A stretch of 32,046 bases of DNA from Acanthamoeba lenticulata (GCA_002179805.1 NAVB01000292.1:1-32046); one strand, 5' to 3'. Counted from the stretch's first letter, positions 21,489-30,169 are shown. Made by a program: numbers and translations. The notes: generated by a model not told the origin, from the letters alone.

Positions 21489-24400
21489 ATGGGGCACGGC
21501 GCAGTTCGCAGGCGGTCCCTCTTCTTCTTTTTCTTCCTATCTTCCTGCTCGCCTTTTCTTCGCCTTAGAAGAAGAGCATGTGATGCGGTCGGGATCCTTT
21601 GGGCCTGTGCCATCTTTCTTCTTATCTTCCTCCAACCTCCTGGAGGAGCGCGGCTGGTAGGTGCTCTTACAATCAAGGCGAGCGGCAACGCCGACGCGAC
21701 GAGCCTCATGGAGTCGATCAACGCCCGCTACCGATTTAACACGGATAACGTGGACCTAGTCTACACCGAAGCTGCCGCCCCGAACGAACTAGAAGCTGTG
21801 TACAGCTTGCTAGACTCGAACCCCAAGTTCAACTTCGCGGTGGTGGGCTCGCCCATTCCCGGCTACCTGCTGCCCCAGAGCAGCTCGGTCATCCAAATAC
21901 CGCTTACGACAACTGCCTACGTCGTGGTGCGCGGTTCGTTGGATGGCGTGGCCGATACGACGGACGTGGTCGTCGACCTGCCGACTCTGGCCGACATCTG
22001 GGCTGGTTCCATCGTGTGGTGGAACGATTCTGCTCTCGCAGCGCACAACCCGGCAGTTGCGTTGCCCCGCCAGCGCATCACTCTCGTCGCTCGCGACACG
22101 AGCGTCTCGGAGACGCTCGTCATGGAGGACGTTTGCTCTAAGTACGGAGGGGCGCATGCGCAGCGAAATAGCACGCTAGCACGTCGCGCTGATGCGGTGC
22201 TGGTTCGTTCGGCGGCCGCGGTGATCTACGGGGTACGCACCACGCGTGGTGCGCTCGCCGTCGTGGGACACAAGACCATCATCCCTTCTTCTGGAGCCGC
22301 CACTATGCCCCTGATCAACGTGGCTGGGGCGACGCTGAGAGCACCGACGTCGGACAGCGTGGGCGCGGCCGTGCTTGCCTACGGCCCGAACATGTCGCTC
22401 ACGTCGTCACTGCAAGTCAACATCACGGCCGCCCCTGGGGAAGCCTCGTGGCCCTTGTGCGCGTTCGCCTACGTCGTGGTGCCACGCCAACAGCAAACCG
22501 TTGACTGCGGCTTGATCGAGAATCTGCTCTCCATGCTCATCTGGTTCCAGCTCAACGACGCCATGACGGCAGCGCAAACGGCGCTCGGCTACTCGGCCAT
22601 CCCCAACAAGTTCAAGAACGACGTGGCCGCCCACATGCGCTTAGCCAAGTGCAATGGCGACGACGCCTTCACCGTGACGGCCGTCATCGGGTCCGGCTCG
22701 GGCACACGCATCTATCCGGACTGGACGCAGGCCTACCAGAAGACCCGCTCCACCAGCGACATCCAGATCAAATACATCCCGTCGGCCTCTCGCGAAGCCC
22801 ATCGCCAGATCGTGGCCGGCGACGTCGACTTTGGCGCCAGCAACACCATGGCCGAGGCGTGGGAGGTGGCTATGTACCCAGGCCTCATCTCCGTGCCGGT
22901 CATCACCTACCCCAACGCGATCATCTTCAACGTGCCGGGCCTGCCTGAGCATGCCCAGCTCGTGCTTTCACTTCAGGTTCTGGCCAGCATCTTTATGAAC
23001 CGCATCGCCTTTTGGGACGATCCGGAGATCACGGCGCTTAACAGTGAGGACCTCAAGCTGCCACACGAGAAGATCATCTGCGTCTACAAGAGTGGCGCCA
23101 CGGTGTGGACAGGCTCCTTCACTCGAGCGCTTGCCTCCGTCGACTCCGAGTTTGCCCAACAAGTGGGCGTGGGCAACACCGTCAACTTCCCCGTGGCCCA
23201 CGATGGCCGTGCCGTTCAGGTCGCCAAGTCGGCCACCATCTCCACGGTCATGACGACGAACTACTCGATCGGCTACGGGGCCCTCTTTGATGTCATCACA
23301 GAGAGCGTTGCGAAAAATGCGATCGTGGCCTTGCGCACGCAGCACGGCACCGTGGTGCGACCGGAATCGGCATCCGTGCTAGCCACCATCGAGGAGGTGG
23401 GCGGCATCAACGCCACGGACAGCTCGTTTGCCATCGGGTCGGGACCCAACAGTTGGCCCATGGTCCACTTTGCCTACGTCATCCTCTACGGCAATACCAC
23501 GTCGGCGTTCTTGAACTCGGACAATCCTGCTGCTGCTGCTGATGTCTGGCGTAGCGCCAGGAGCGATACTACTGGATCGGCCGACGTCACGACGGATGAT
23601 CTCGACAGCCTACGCACCGGGGCAACTGCCAGCCAAGTGCAGCGCTCCGACAACCCGGCGGCGGAGGTGATGGCATCGAGCAAGTACCGCAACGCACGCG
23701 TCATCATCGACTGGATCTACTGGACGCAGATGACGGAAAAGGGTGTCTCCACCGCGCGCAATATCGGCATCACAACAGCCGGCGAGGTGCCGCTCTTGCG
23801 GCCCTCCGTCCTGTCGAGCTTGATGACGGCCAGCGTCGACGACGTGCCCCTGAGCACCTGGAGTGCCTGCTACGGTGGCTACCCCGACCCCGAGCTCTGC
23901 TCCGGCCACGGCCAGTGCACTTCTGGTGGCGGACCCGACGGGCTTGGTCAATGCGAGTGCGACGCCGGCTGGGTGGGAGCGCACTGCGCGGCTGTTGCGT
24001 ATGATGATGGCGGTGGCGGTGGCGACGGCGTCGGCGAAATGGTCCTGAGCATCGTTCTCTCGGCCGGCGTGTTGGTGGTCATCGTGCTGCTCGCGGCTGC
24101 CTGCATCGTGTTCATCGTGTACCGACGCACGCGAAAGCAGCGAGCCGAGTGGGAGATCGCGTACGGTGACCTCGAGATCGGCCATGAGCTGGGCAGCGGA
24201 GGCTTTGGCGAGGTGCACAAGGCCACGTGGAAGGGGACCGACGTTGCTGTCAAGGAGGTTTTAGCATCGGCTGTCTCGGCCCAGACGCGCGCGGCCTTTG
24301 TCGAGGAGATAGCCGTCATGGCGAATCTGCGCCATCCGCACGTGGTACTCTTCATGGCCGCGTGCACCAAGCCACCGCGCCTGTGCATCGTCATGGAGTT

Positions 24401-26834
24401 TATGGCGCTCGGCTCGCTCTATGACCTGGTGCACAACGAGCGCGTGCCGAGTCTGCCCTTCAGGCTGATCCTCAAGATCGCCCTCCAAGCGGCCAATGGC
24501 ATGCACTTCCTCCACTCGTCGGGCATCGTGCACCGGGACCTCAAGTCGCTCAACCTCCTGCTTGACACCAAGTGGAACGTCAAGGTCTCCGACTTTGGCC
24601 TCACCAAGTTCAAGGACGACCTCAAGGGGAAGCGACGCAACAGCGGGGCGCTTGATACGCTGGGCACCGTTCAGTGGACCGCGCCCGAAGTGCTGCAAGG
24701 CCTTCAGGACGTGGACTACACCAAGGCCGACGTCTACTCCTTCGGCATCATTCTGTGGGAGATGATCACTCGCGAGCGCCCTTATTTCCGCTTGAGCCCA
24801 GCCGCCGTGGCTGTGGCCGTCATCCGCGGCAAACGGCCTCCCTCGTTCTTGTATTCGTCTTCGTCTTCGTCCTCATCCTCGTCTTCGTCCTCGTCCTCGG
24901 CCTCTTCCTCCGAAGCCCACAAGCTCTACGTGACGCTGCTGTGCGAATGCTGGCACTCGGACCCGAGCACTCGGCCCAGCTTCCACGAAATCATGGACCG
25001 TGTCGCCAACATGCGCTGTGGCGACGGTGATGCTAGAGATGAGGGCCTCTCCTACGGCATCGGCCGATCCTCCTCACCCACGAGCTACTACGACCCGCAC
25101 GCGGAGAGCAGCACTTACCCCTCGAGTCTGCATAATCTCTTGGCGTCCAGTACCAGCTCGACCGAGATCTTCAGCGACGAAGCGCTCCGCATGGACGAGA
25201 TCTCCAGCGAGGATGGTGCCGCCTTGCACCGATGGCCCACATTTGGCGATCACGACGGCGTGTGCTTCCTCGCTGTGGCTGACATTTACCGGGCTGACCG
25301 CTACTGGCACGCCGACCCACAAGCGGCGTTCGACGCTATCACCCACTGCCTGCATCAGATGCGAGACCTCGCAAACACGTTCAACGGCCGTGAAGTGCTT
25401 GACCCGCCCATGCCCATCGGCTCGGTCTGTTACGCGTTCAAGTCGGTCCACCTAGCCTTGGACTGGTGCTTCACCTGCCAGCGCGAGTCTCAGCGCATCT
25501 TGTGGCCTGCGTCTCCTGGCGGTTGTGATGGCGATGGCGGTGGCACGCCTGAGGGCGATCAGCTCATCTTGCGCGGGCTGCCGCCTCTCCGGATGGTCGT
25601 ACATGTCGGCTCGGCGCCAAGGACCTCACCGCACTCTGGCACCAAGACGTACCAGAAAGGAGACATCGCCGCAGTCCGCACACTTGCCACCTACGTGCGC
25701 GGAGGCCAGGTCTTTGCTTCCTCCCAGTTCATCGATCACTGCGGTCAAGACCTCTCGAAGCCAGAGGGTCAGCAACAACCGGCTGTCGACACTCACGAGG
25801 GTGAGGCCTATGAGATCCAGCCGCCGACCCCAGAGCACGTGAAGCTTCTGCCCAAGGGCCGCAGCCACGCTTTGGCTATTTGCCTCAGCGGCAATTCCCA
25901 CGACGAGAGGACAAAGAGCGAGCATCTCTCCGACCCAAGGGGACCCTCGGTGTCAGCAGCAGCAGCAGCAGCAGCCGCACCAAGCTCCTCCAAAACGCCT
26001 CAGCCGCCTGATACCGCGTGCCTTGGGTCGTCTATCCTTTGTCGGTGGATCATCAATCCGGACGACATCATCATGCCCGACGGCAAGTTCAAGTTGGGCG
26101 TGGGCAGCTGTGGCCACACCTTCAAGGCCAAGTGGAAGGGGGTGCCCATCGTGTTCAAGGAGGTCTCCACCAAGCATATGAGCAAGGCAGACCTTATGAA
26201 GCTGCATGCTGAGGCCGCTCGTGCTGTTGCACTGAGCCAGGACTGCCGCCTCGTGGCCGAATTCATCGGGGCCACCTTTGAAAACCGCAACTGCGTTCGC
26301 CTGGTGCGCGTTTATCTACCGGGCGGTAACCTCAAGGATGCTGCTCAATCAATATCACGTACCCAGCGGCTCTACCTCCTCCACAAGGCGGCCGAGGCAC
26401 TGTCTGACCTGCATGGGCAGTCGATCCCGCACGGACGTGTACACCCGGCCAACCTGCTCGTTGACGGGGACCTTGTCAAGGTGGCCGACTGGGGATTTAG
26501 TGACCTCCGAGCGATGAACACCACTCTGCTCGCGTCGTCTGCAGCGTGGGGGCTAGCTCCAGAGGTCCTGCAAGGTGGCCAGCCAACGACCTGCGCCGAC
26601 GTTTATGCCTTTGGCTTGGTCATGTGGGAGGTCATGACTGGAGAAGACGCCAACATTACGTTGATGGGCGTGCTCAACGGGAACCCACCAGTGGACTCTG
26701 AGCGCGTGGAGGATCGCCACCTTTCTGCCCTTATCGCCAGCTGCTGGCATGCTGAGCCCGCGAAGCGACCGAGAATGACTGACATCGTCTTCCGGTTGCA
26801 GTCCTTTTTGAGTCACGCAGTGGTGGAGGTGTAA
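21489..26834 (+). CDS. Giant receptor: two phosphate-binding-protein lobes, EGF, TM, kinase, degenerate cyclase, pseudokinase
   Basis: Single uninterrupted frame of 1,781 residues from the ATG at 21489, preferred to an in-frame upstream GTG. Domains in order: hydrophobic signal or anchor (about 34-55); a PstS-like periplasmic binding module (about 58-376, IKASGNADATSLMESI); a second one (about 394-774, VIGSGSGTRIYPDWTQAY); an EGF-like module (about 793-834, CSGHGQC...CECDAGWVGAHC); a transmembrane helix (about 851-877); and a TKL kinase (about 892-1176). That kinase has GSGGFGEV, VAVKEV, HRDLKSLN (1015-1022) and DFG (1035-1037), all intact. A class III cyclase-like domain follows (about 1253-1418), lacking its metal aspartates, and then a second kinase fold (about 1519-1775) whose HRD is HGR (1648-1650) and DFG is DWG. 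The ectodomain should bind a small anion or similar ligand. Signal would pass to kinase 1, with the last two domains as regulators (inference). A poly-Ser insert interrupts the C-lobe of kinase 1. The absence of introns is unlike its neighbours. An alternative 3' exon may extend the protein. Confidence 0.92.
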   Translation: MGHGAVRRRSLFFFFFLSSCSPFLRLRRRACDAVGILWACAIFLLIFLQPPGGARLVGALTIKASGNADATSLMESINARYRFNTDNVDLVYTEAAAPNELEAVYSLLDSNPKFNFAVVGSPIPGYLLPQSSSVIQIPLTTTAYVVVRGSLDGVADTTDVVVDLPTLADIWAGSIVWWNDSALAAHNPAVALPRQRITLVARDTSVSETLVMEDVCSKYGGAHAQRNSTLARRADAVLVRSAAAVIYGVRTTRGALAVVGHKTIIPSSGAATMPLINVAGATLRAPTSDSVGAAVLAYGPNMSLTSSLQVNITAAPGEASWPLCAFAYVVVPRQQQTVDCGLIENLLSMLIWFQLNDAMTAAQTALGYSAIPNKFKNDVAAHMRLAKCNGDDAFTVTAVIGSGSGTRIYPDWTQAYQKTRSTSDIQIKYIPSASREAHRQIVAGDVDFGASNTMAEAWEVAMYPGLISVPVITYPNAIIFNVPGLPEHAQLVLSLQVLASIFMNRIAFWDDPEITALNSEDLKLPHEKIICVYKSGATVWTGSFTRALASVDSEFAQQVGVGNTVNFPVAHDGRAVQVAKSATISTVMTTNYSIGYGALFDVITESVAKNAIVALRTQHGTVVRPESASVLATIEEVGGINATDSSFAIGSGPNSWPMVHFAYVILYGNTTSAFLNSDNPAAAADVWRSARSDTTGSADVTTDDLDSLRTGATASQVQRSDNPAAEVMASSKYRNARVIIDWIYWTQMTEKGVSTARNIGITTAGEVPLLRPSVLSSLMTASVDDVPLSTWSACYGGYPDPELCSGHGQCTSGGGPDGLGQCECDAGWVGAHCAAVAYDDGGGGGDGVGEMVLSIVLSAGVLVVIVLLAAACIVFIVYRRTRKQRAEWEIAYGDLEIGHELGSGGFGEVHKATWKGTDVAVKEVLASAVSAQTRAAFVEEIAVMANLRHPHVVLFMAACTKPPRLCIVMEFMALGSLYDLVHNERVPSLPFRLILKIALQAANGMHFLHSSGIVHRDLKSLNLLLDTKWNVKVSDFGLTKFKDDLKGKRRNSGALDTLGTVQWTAPEVLQGLQDVDYTKADVYSFGIILWEMITRERPYFRLSPAAVAVAVIRGKRPPSFLYSSSSSSSSSSSSSSSASSSEAHKLYVTLLCECWHSDPSTRPSFHEIMDRVANMRCGDGDARDEGLSYGIGRSSSPTSYYDPHAESSTYPSSLHNLLASSTSSTEIFSDEALRMDEISSEDGAALHRWPTFGDHDGVCFLAVADIYRADRYWHADPQAAFDAITHCLHQMRDLANTFNGREVLDPPMPIGSVCYAFKSVHLALDWCFTCQRESQRILWPASPGGCDGDGGGTPEGDQLILRGLPPLRMVVHVGSAPRTSPHSGTKTYQKGDIAAVRTLATYVRGGQVFASSQFIDHCGQDLSKPEGQQQPAVDTHEGEAYEIQPPTPEHVKLLPKGRSHALAICLSGNSHDERTKSEHLSDPRGPSVSAAAAAAAAPSSSKTPQPPDTACLGSSILCRWIINPDDIIMPDGKFKLGVGSCGHTFKAKWKGVPIVFKEVSTKHMSKADLMKLHAEAARAVALSQDCRLVAEFIGATFENRNCVRLVRVYLPGGNLKDAAQSISRTQRLYLLHKAAEALSDLHGQSIPHGRVHPANLLVDGDLVKVADWGFSDLRAMNTTLLASSAAWGLAPEVLQGGQPTTCADVYAFGLVMWEVMTGEDANITLMGVLNGNPPVDSERVEDRHLSALIASCWHAEPAKRPRMTDIVFRLQSFLSHAVVEV
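24856..24912 (+). repeat. (TCN)n repeat coding for poly-Ser inside kinase 1
   Basis: A run of TCG/TCT/TCC codons giving about 20 Ser (with one Ala) between the GKRPPSF motif and the CWHSDPSTRP helix of the first kinase. It expands a surface loop and should not touch the active site. Mixed codons suggest it is not a fresh expansion. Confidence 0.85.
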
Positions 26835-26932
26835 AATAATTAAAAATCCACAGAGTAGGGTCTAAATCACGAAATCATATTCTTCTATTTATGCAGAGAA
26901 CCTCTACCATGGACTGACTTTCCTTTGTTCAG

Positions 26933-27253
26933 ATTGACTTCAGCTTCAAAGATCATCGACACGAGTTCCTCAGCCCGAGCGAAGACCATCGTGCCATTGT
27001 TGTAGGTCGAATCAGCGGCTTCATCACTGTTGAGGATCAAGGTGAGGTCTCGCGCTGGGTGGAGGTCAACCTCGGCGAGAGAGTGCAGGATGTGCACACC
27101 TTTCCTCGATTCAAGATGTATGGGCACCCTTTTTACCTACCCTTTAACGGATTGGAGTGGACGATCGCCCGGAGCATCCATCTCTGTCCAGATCCAAGAG
27201 ACAATCAGTTCACGATCTTCAACTTCCGTGCCCGAAGGTGGATCCATGACTGA
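26933..27253 (+). CDS. Open frame after a good splice acceptor: possible last exon of the receptor gene or a separate remnant
   Basis: Directly after TTTCCTTTGTTCAG at 26919-26932 begins a 106-codon open frame ending with TGA at 27251. The peptide is of ordinary, non-repetitive composition (starts IDFSFKDHRHEFL, contains GRISGFITVEDQG and FYLPFNGLEWTIARSIHLC, ends ARRWIHD). The last in-frame donor of the receptor gene, GAG|GTGTAA at 26829, would join to it in phase 0 through a 104-bp AT-rich intron, a typical size here. If spliced, the receptor would lose its final Val and gain 106 residues. I do not recognise a domain. The piece has no ATG of its own near its start, which favours an exon over an independent gene, but it could also be a relic. 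Confidence 0.45.
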   Translation: MDFSFKDHRHEFLSPSEDHRAIVVGRISGFITVEDQGEVSRWVEVNLGERVQDVHTFPRFKMYGHPFYLPFNGLEWTIARSIHLCPDPRDNQFTIFNFRARRWIHD

Positions 27254-27333
27254 AGAGGAGTGCTCACAGATCTAGATGACGACAATGATGACAATGATGA
27301 CGACAATGGCGATGAAGAGGACAACAACGGCAC

Positions 27334-27582
27334 GGGACAAGCAGACGGCACGGGCCGAGCGGACGGCACGGCATGAGTGGACGGCGCAGGACGAGTGGAC
27401 AGCGTGGGACAAGGAGACGGCATGGGACAAGCAGACAGCACGGGACAAGCAGACGGCACGGGACGAGCGGAAGGCACGGCATGAGCAGACGGCGCAGGAC
27501 GAGTGGACAGCGCGGGATGAGTGGACAGCGCGGGATGAGCAGACGGCACAGGACAGCGGACGGCATGTGACAAGCAGACAAG
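27334..27582. repeat. 18-bp minisatellite, main block
   Basis: About 13-14 degenerate tandem units with the pattern GAC(A/G)AGC(A/G)GACGGCAC(G)G. The period is 18 bp, a multiple of three and nearly free of stops, so long frames open on both strands; the plus-strand one reads a six-residue repeat like ARDEWT. It follows a short GAC/GAT-rich stretch (27275-27330). It marks the boundary between the gene-dense arm and the subtelomere. Confidence 0.9.
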
Positions 27583-27652
27583 AGCTGCACGTGGGAGCTT
27601 GTTGAGTTGCAAAAGCACTTCCACCCATCCATCACCAAGTGGGCAGAGTGAC

Positions 27653-27748
27653 AGCACAGGACAAGCAGATGGCACAGGACAGCGGACGGCACGTGACGAG
27701 CAGATGGCACAAGTGGACGGCGCAGATGAGCAGACGGCACGGGATGAG
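27653..27748. repeat. 18-bp minisatellite, second block
   Basis: Same unit as the main block, more degraded, after about 70 bp of non-repeat sequence. The interruption suggests an insertion into, or decay of, one longer array. Confidence 0.8.
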
Positions 27749-27982
27749 TACTGTAGTGATACAACCACAGTATAATATCCATTGAGTGATTCAGTAATTC
27801 ATCATTGGCACCTTAGTGTCGTTTTCGTGCCTATGTACAAGTGATATTTTAGTGGGTTTCGTTCAGTAAGCCCAAGTAACATGATATAAAAATTCCTCAT
27901 GAGCAGTCAGGCATGCGGAATCAGTATTTTCACACTAACTCGGGTGTCCCATTGCAGCCTAGCGAAATCAGTACTTTCACCA
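27749..27982. other. AT-richer spacer without a recognised gene
   Basis: No convincing frame on either strand. Base composition drops in GC compared with both flanks. Confidence 0.5.
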
Positions 27983-28312
27983 CTAAAAAAGGTTTTCCAG
28001 TGACAAAAGGGGGCGCACCAAAACAAAGTTGACAAAGCCATAGTGCACCCCAACCATGACACGTGCGCCACACGCTTCGCCTGGAGAAGTGAGGATGGCA
28101 AGAGAGAGAAACGCATACAACCCAAAGATGAGCACATGTGTGCCACGTGACCAAGCAATCACACCAGGGCAAAAACCAATGACACAGGCGACAAGCACTG
28201 GCGCACCATGAGGAGAAAACGAAGCCATCAGCTCTTCCTCCACCAAAGTGTGGCCTCTCCCTGCCAGGGAACGGAGTGTGCCTCCCTGCCAATTCTGGCC
28301 AAGCCGCAGCAA
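27983..28312 (-). CDS. Hydrophobic open frame, unassigned (possible remnant)
   Basis: A 109-codon minus-strand frame whose second half holds three hydrophobic stretches (VLVACVIGFCPGVIAW, HVLIFGLYAFLSLAIL, GVHYGFVNFVLVRPLL), as in a small multipass membrane protein. A longer overlapping frame on the same strand (27930-28574) has Cys/Trp-rich, unnatural-looking content, so I prefer this one. No family recognised. It may be the tail of a larger broken gene. Confidence 0.25.
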   Translation of the reverse strand: MLRLGQNWQGGTLRSLAGRGHTLVEEELMASFSPHGAPVLVACVIGFCPGVIAWSRGTHVLIFGLYAFLSLAILTSPGEACGARVMVGVHYGFVNFVLVRPLLSLENLF

Positions 28313-28486
28313 CCATCAGGATGGGGCAGCAATCAAGTGTAGGCTTACCTGCAACTTCCCGCGTGTGGGCCCAAGAGCCAAACGTAATGTAGATCGAACA
28401 CAGGGGCAGGGGCAAACTCAAGCCGCCACTGCGGGGGTAGCTGAGCTGGTGCGTGGGAGAAGTGCGGCGATAAGGTATCGTCGACC

Positions 28487-29410
28487 TCAAGCGATGATCA
28501 GAAGGCGAAGGGGAACGACAGCAGTGCGATTCGCAGGCGCGCTTGGGCGACCGCGAGCGCCGACCGTCAGCCAACAGGGAGCGCTCCCTAGAGCAGCGAC
28601 AGGGACTTTGGGGACACTTGCGACTTTGGGGACTTTGGGGACTTTGGGCGATTTGCTGGGCAGGTCTTGGCGCTGGCCAGGGCCAGCCAGCAACAGCGCG
28701 CCAGAATCGTCTAGCAAGGGCGAATCAACAGGCTCAATGCGCGTTGTGTCCACAAACGGCACTGCTGACAAGGGCGCGAGAGGTAGCAGCCCAGGCACCC
28801 CCACTGCTTGGGCCACTGCCAACAACAGCAGGTCAATCGCAGGTGGCATAATGGCCAAGGGCGGCGGTGGCAGAGCCAGCAGCTGGTGGGCACTTGCCGC
28901 CATATGCCTCATTGCCATCACCATGCCAAAGCGCACGAGGTGATTGATAAAGGCTTGAAAGTCACTTTCGTGGTCAAGCTTTGTGTGCGCAGTGGTCGCT
29001 TCTGGCAGGTCAGGCCACAAAGGCTGTTCCTCACGCGGCGACGGCACAGACGGTGTCGCCATGCTTTGTGCACTGGCGAGCATCTCAGTCGTTGGCGGGT
29101 GATCACTTGCGCAGCCATTTTCATCACCAAAGCCTGTTGGCGCCCAGCTTGCTGCCGACGAGGCGCGCGACTGTTGGCCCCTCATTTCGATCGCAATGGC
29201 ACACTCGGCCACGTTGAACATGCGGTCGATGGCAAACTGGGCAGTTATGAGCCACCGCACAAGGCCGTTTGGGACTCGCTGAGTTTTGGTCCGGCTGGTG
29301 CAGTACATGAACCGCTGTTGGCCACAGGTGGGAGGTGGTGGCCCGTGTGCCGCCATGCTATTGCCCATGGGTGTATTGTTGGTGCAATGAGAGGGTGTCA
29401 AGCCACCCAT
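28487..29410 (-). CDS. Hypothetical protein of the subtelomeric block
   Basis: Intron-free frame of 307 residues with an ATG start (MGGLTPSHC). The N-terminal third looks folded (VRWLITAQFAIDRMF, VAECAIAIEMRGQQ). The middle has DFQAFINHLVRFGMVMAMRHM, probably helical. The C-terminal third is Pro/Ala/Leu-rich and contains a short KVPK repeat. I do not recognise it. It sits head-to-tail with the deacetylase remnant on the same strand and shares its lack of introns. A plus-strand frame (28248-28943) overlaps it, so coding strand is not certain. Confidence 0.4.
   Translation of the reverse strand: MGGLTPSHCTNNTPMGNSMAAHGPPPPTCGQQRFMYCTSRTKTQRVPNGLVRWLITAQFAIDRMFNVAECAIAIEMRGQQSRASSAASWAPTGFGDENGCASDHPPTTEMLASAQSMATPSVPSPREEQPLWPDLPEATTAHTKLDHESDFQAFINHLVRFGMVMAMRHMAASAHQLLALPPPPLAIMPPAIDLLLLAVAQAVGVPGLLPLAPLSAVPFVDTTRIEPVDSPLLDDSGALLLAGPGQRQDLPSKSPKVPKVPKVASVPKVPVAALGSAPCWLTVGARGRPSAPANRTAVVPLRLLIIA
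28602..28655 (-). repeat. GACTTTGGG tandem repeat
   Basis: Four to five copies of a 9-10 bp unit (GACTTTGGG/GACTTTGGGG, one changed to GACACTTGC) within the hypothetical gene, coding for the KVPK repeat on the minus strand. Confidence 0.8.
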
Positions 29411-29500
29411 ACGCCAAAATAACCTGTGCTACAGCTGCCAAGACAGGGGGCGAGTTGTGTTGCATGGGTCCTTACTAGAAGCGCCACCATTTGCAGCCAT

Positions 29501-30169
29501 TTATTCGCGCTTGGCGCTTTGGTCCAGCACATCAGAGAGCTTTTGCACACGGTACCCACGCCATTTGAGCAAGGGGAGCAGGCAGCGCAGCAACATGGGC
29601 GTCCATGGGCGATTGTGCAGTATGATGATGCCGCCTGGCCTGGCCATGAGCATGATGTGGAGCAGGTGCAGCGGCGGCACAGGTATGTGTGGGTCATAAG
29701 AGTAAATGTCGCCCAGCACCGTGCAGTAGCCGCGGTTAGCCGCACACTCGAGCATGGCCAGGTGGAAGACGCCGCAGCCTGGGCGATAGAACTGGGTCCA
29801 TGTTTGCGCGCCACAGGCGGGCCCGCTGCCACATAGCAGGCGCGCTTCTATGACCCGCTCGGTCTTGGCCAGTTCAGCATTGAGCTGGCTTGCAGTCAGG
29901 CGGGCGTGCTTGGTGTTGGTGTAGCCGTGGTTGGCGTACTCAATGATGCCATCGGCGTGCAATCGCCTCAGCGTTGAAATGGTGCCTTCAGGCGCGCTCG
30001 CGACATACGAGCTGATGACCATGAGCGTGGCTGAACAACCATGCTGCCGGAGGCGCTGTACACACATATGCCAAACAGCCACCCAAACAAAAGCGCAGCG
30101 ACGTCGCGAGTGGCAACCACCACGAGAAGAAGAAATAGTGGCCCCATGAAATTCGCAACGTGAACACAA
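29501..30169 (-). pseudogene. NodB-type polysaccharide deacetylase, 5'-truncated or frameshifted remnant
   Basis: Carbohydrate esterase family 4 fold, which removes N- or O-acetyl groups from chitin, peptidoglycan or xylan. The frame shows the barrel in order: a strand-helix start (CSATLMVISSYVA), motif 2 as YANHGYTN, motif 3 as FYRPGCG, motif 4 around GDIYSYDP, motif 5 as IIILHNR, and a final helix GYRVQKLSDVLDQ. The family's first motif, TFDDGP, which supplies a metal-binding Asp, should lie 30-50 residues before the first strand and is absent in all three frames. In another frame just upstream is a hydrophobic leader (about 29968-30231, FMGPLFLLLVVVATRDVAALLF), so the 5' part is rearranged or frameshifted. 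No introns. Such enzymes occur in pandoraviruses and other giant viruses of amoebae as well as in bacteria and fungi. I read it as an inactive relic. Confidence 0.68.

Noticed and set aside
23610..24218. 202-codon minus-strand frame opposite the receptor gene
   Set aside because: It overlaps the conserved EGF, membrane and kinase regions of the receptor and has no recognisable content.
27334..27748. Tandem repeats considered as a CRISPR array
   Set aside because: Units are directly adjacent without unique spacers, degenerate, and lie in a eukaryotic chromosome with a telomere.
27207..27782. Minus-strand frames with repeated CPVPSA/RPLVP-type peptides and a plus-strand frame with ARDEWT repeats
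   Set aside because: The 18-bp period is a multiple of three, so every stop-free frame stays open; no non-repeat domain anchors any of them.
27930..28574. 214-codon minus-strand frame rich in Cys and Trp
   Set aside because: Composition is unlike a real protein, and an overlapping frame on the same strand has coherent membrane helices.
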